Shown here one piece after another: positions 63,459-64,000 of a stretch of 64,000 bases of DNA. The stretch's first letter is position 1; each line of letters starts with the position of its first letter. Source of the DNA: Citrobacter braakii (GTDB taxonomy: Bacteria > Pseudomonadota > Gammaproteobacteria > Enterobacterales > Enterobacteriaceae). Location of the stretch: contig NZ_NAEW01000001.1 of assembly GCF_002075345.1 (NCBI RefSeq), positions 1-64,000 of the forward strand. The letters run 5' to 3'. The notes below the pieces were generated by a model that worked only from the letters and a program-made list of their open reading frames with translations, had not been told where the DNA came from and made no database searches. Made by a program: the position numbers and the translations under genes.

Positions 63459-64000
63459 AAAAGTGGCTAGTGGCGATGATGGCGGTCTGGCTGACGTCAT
63501 GCAGCTCCAGCGGAGAAAATAAAAGCTATTACCAGCTCCCTATCGCGCAAGGGGGCGTACAGAGCTCAGCTAACCAGGGTAACCGTCTGCTGTGGGTTGA
63601 ACAGATTGCGGTCCCGGACTATCTGGCGGGTAATGGGGTGGTTTACCAGACCAGCGATGTGCAATATGTGATAGCGAATAATAATCTCTGGGCCAGCCCA
63701 TTAGATCAGCAATTGCGCAATACCCTGGTTACGAACCTCAGTATGCAGTTGCCTGGCTGGGTTGTCGCTTCGCAGCCGCTGGGAAGCACTCAGGACACGT
63801 TGAACGTTACCGTGACCGGCTTCCACGGTCGGTACGATGGTAAGGTCATCGTGAGCGGTGAATGGCTGCTGAATCACCAGGGGCAGTTGATCAAGCGTCC
63901 ATTCCACATCGAAGCTGTACAGAATAAAGACGGCTACGATGAGATGGTGAAGGTTCTGGCCAACGCCTGGAGCCAGGAAGCGACGGCAATGGCTCAAGAG
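63455..64000 (+). CDS. pqiC: PqiC lipoprotein, cut by window end
   Basis: An open frame of 182 codons with no stop before the window edge. E. coli PqiC is recalled as 187 residues, so only a few codons are missing. The N terminus is a lipoprotein signal, with lipobox LTSC and lipidated Cys16. PqiC is the outer-membrane partner of PqiB. The ATG overlaps the pqiB stop (ATGA), showing translational coupling. Confidence 0.93.
   Translation, partial: MKKWLVAMMAVWLTSCSSSGENKSYYQLPIAQGGVQSSANQGNRLLWVEQIAVPDYLAGNGVVYQTSDVQYVIANNNLWASPLDQQLRNTLVTNLSMQLPGWVVASQPLGSTQDTLNVTVTGFHGRYDGKVIVSGEWLLNHQGQLIKRPFHIEAVQNKDGYDEMVKVLANAWSQEATAMAQE

Overview
The window is a stretch of chromosome from an enterobacterium of the Escherichia/Salmonella/Citrobacter group. 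Almost every gene matches, in order, strand and length, the block recalled from E. coli K-12 that runs ycaC-ycaD, pflA-pflB-focA, ycaO, ycaP, serC-aroA, cmk-rpsA-ihfB, ycaI-msbA-lpxK-ycaQ-ycaR-kdsB, ycbJ, elyC, cmoM-mukFEB, ldtD-mepK-gloC, aspC, ompF, asnS, pncB, pepN, ssuEADCB, pyrD, zapC, ycbX, rlmL-uup, pqiABC. The genus cannot be fixed from sequence reading alone. I saw no rRNA, tRNA, insertion sequence, prophage or CRISPR array.

Bases 1-2330 hold the cysteine-hydrolase-family gene ycaC and the MFS transporter ycaD. Bases 2333-7111 are the one clearly accessory segment. A five-gene operon on the minus strand encodes an ascorbate-type PTS (EIIB, EIIC, EIIA) interleaved with a transketolase split into N- and C-terminal subunits. 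An RpiR-family regulator is divergent from it, with a perfect inverted repeat between them. In E. coli K-12 this interval holds ycaM-ycaN-ycaK. The substrate is unknown, and this is the most interesting part of the window.

Bases 7173-13463 are the anaerobic formate module: pflA, pflB and focA read leftwards with an FNR-like box and a well-spaced -10 upstream of focA, followed by ycaO. Bases 13600-20150 hold ycaP, serC-aroA with an internal attenuator-like terminator, cmk-rpsA, and ihfB with its own strong promoter. The K-12 gene ycaL is missing between aroA and cmk. Bases 20300-28630 are the envelope operon ycaI-msbA-lpxK-ycaQ-ycaR-kdsB (lipid A and Kdo) and ycbJ.

Bases 28667-40240 hold elyC, the overlapping cmoM-mukF-mukE-mukB operon for chromosome condensation, and three genes for envelope or detoxification work: ldtD, mepK and gloC. 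Bases 40295-46126 read leftwards: aspC, ompF with recognisable OmpR boxes, asnS, and pncB with a NadR-like operator. pepN follows rightwards and ends in a REP-like element. Bases 49108-53359 are the sulfonate operon ssuEADCB.

The last part holds pyrD, with a PurR-like box and a start-proximal hairpin, then zapC, ycbX, rlmL, uup, pqiA, pqiB and a pqiC cut by the window end. Most of the window is conserved core genome. The second-look items are the split-transketolase PTS operon, several unusual intergenic stem-loops, a palindrome overlapping the ihfB promoter, a shortened linker in LdtD and a degenerate kinase motif in YcbJ.
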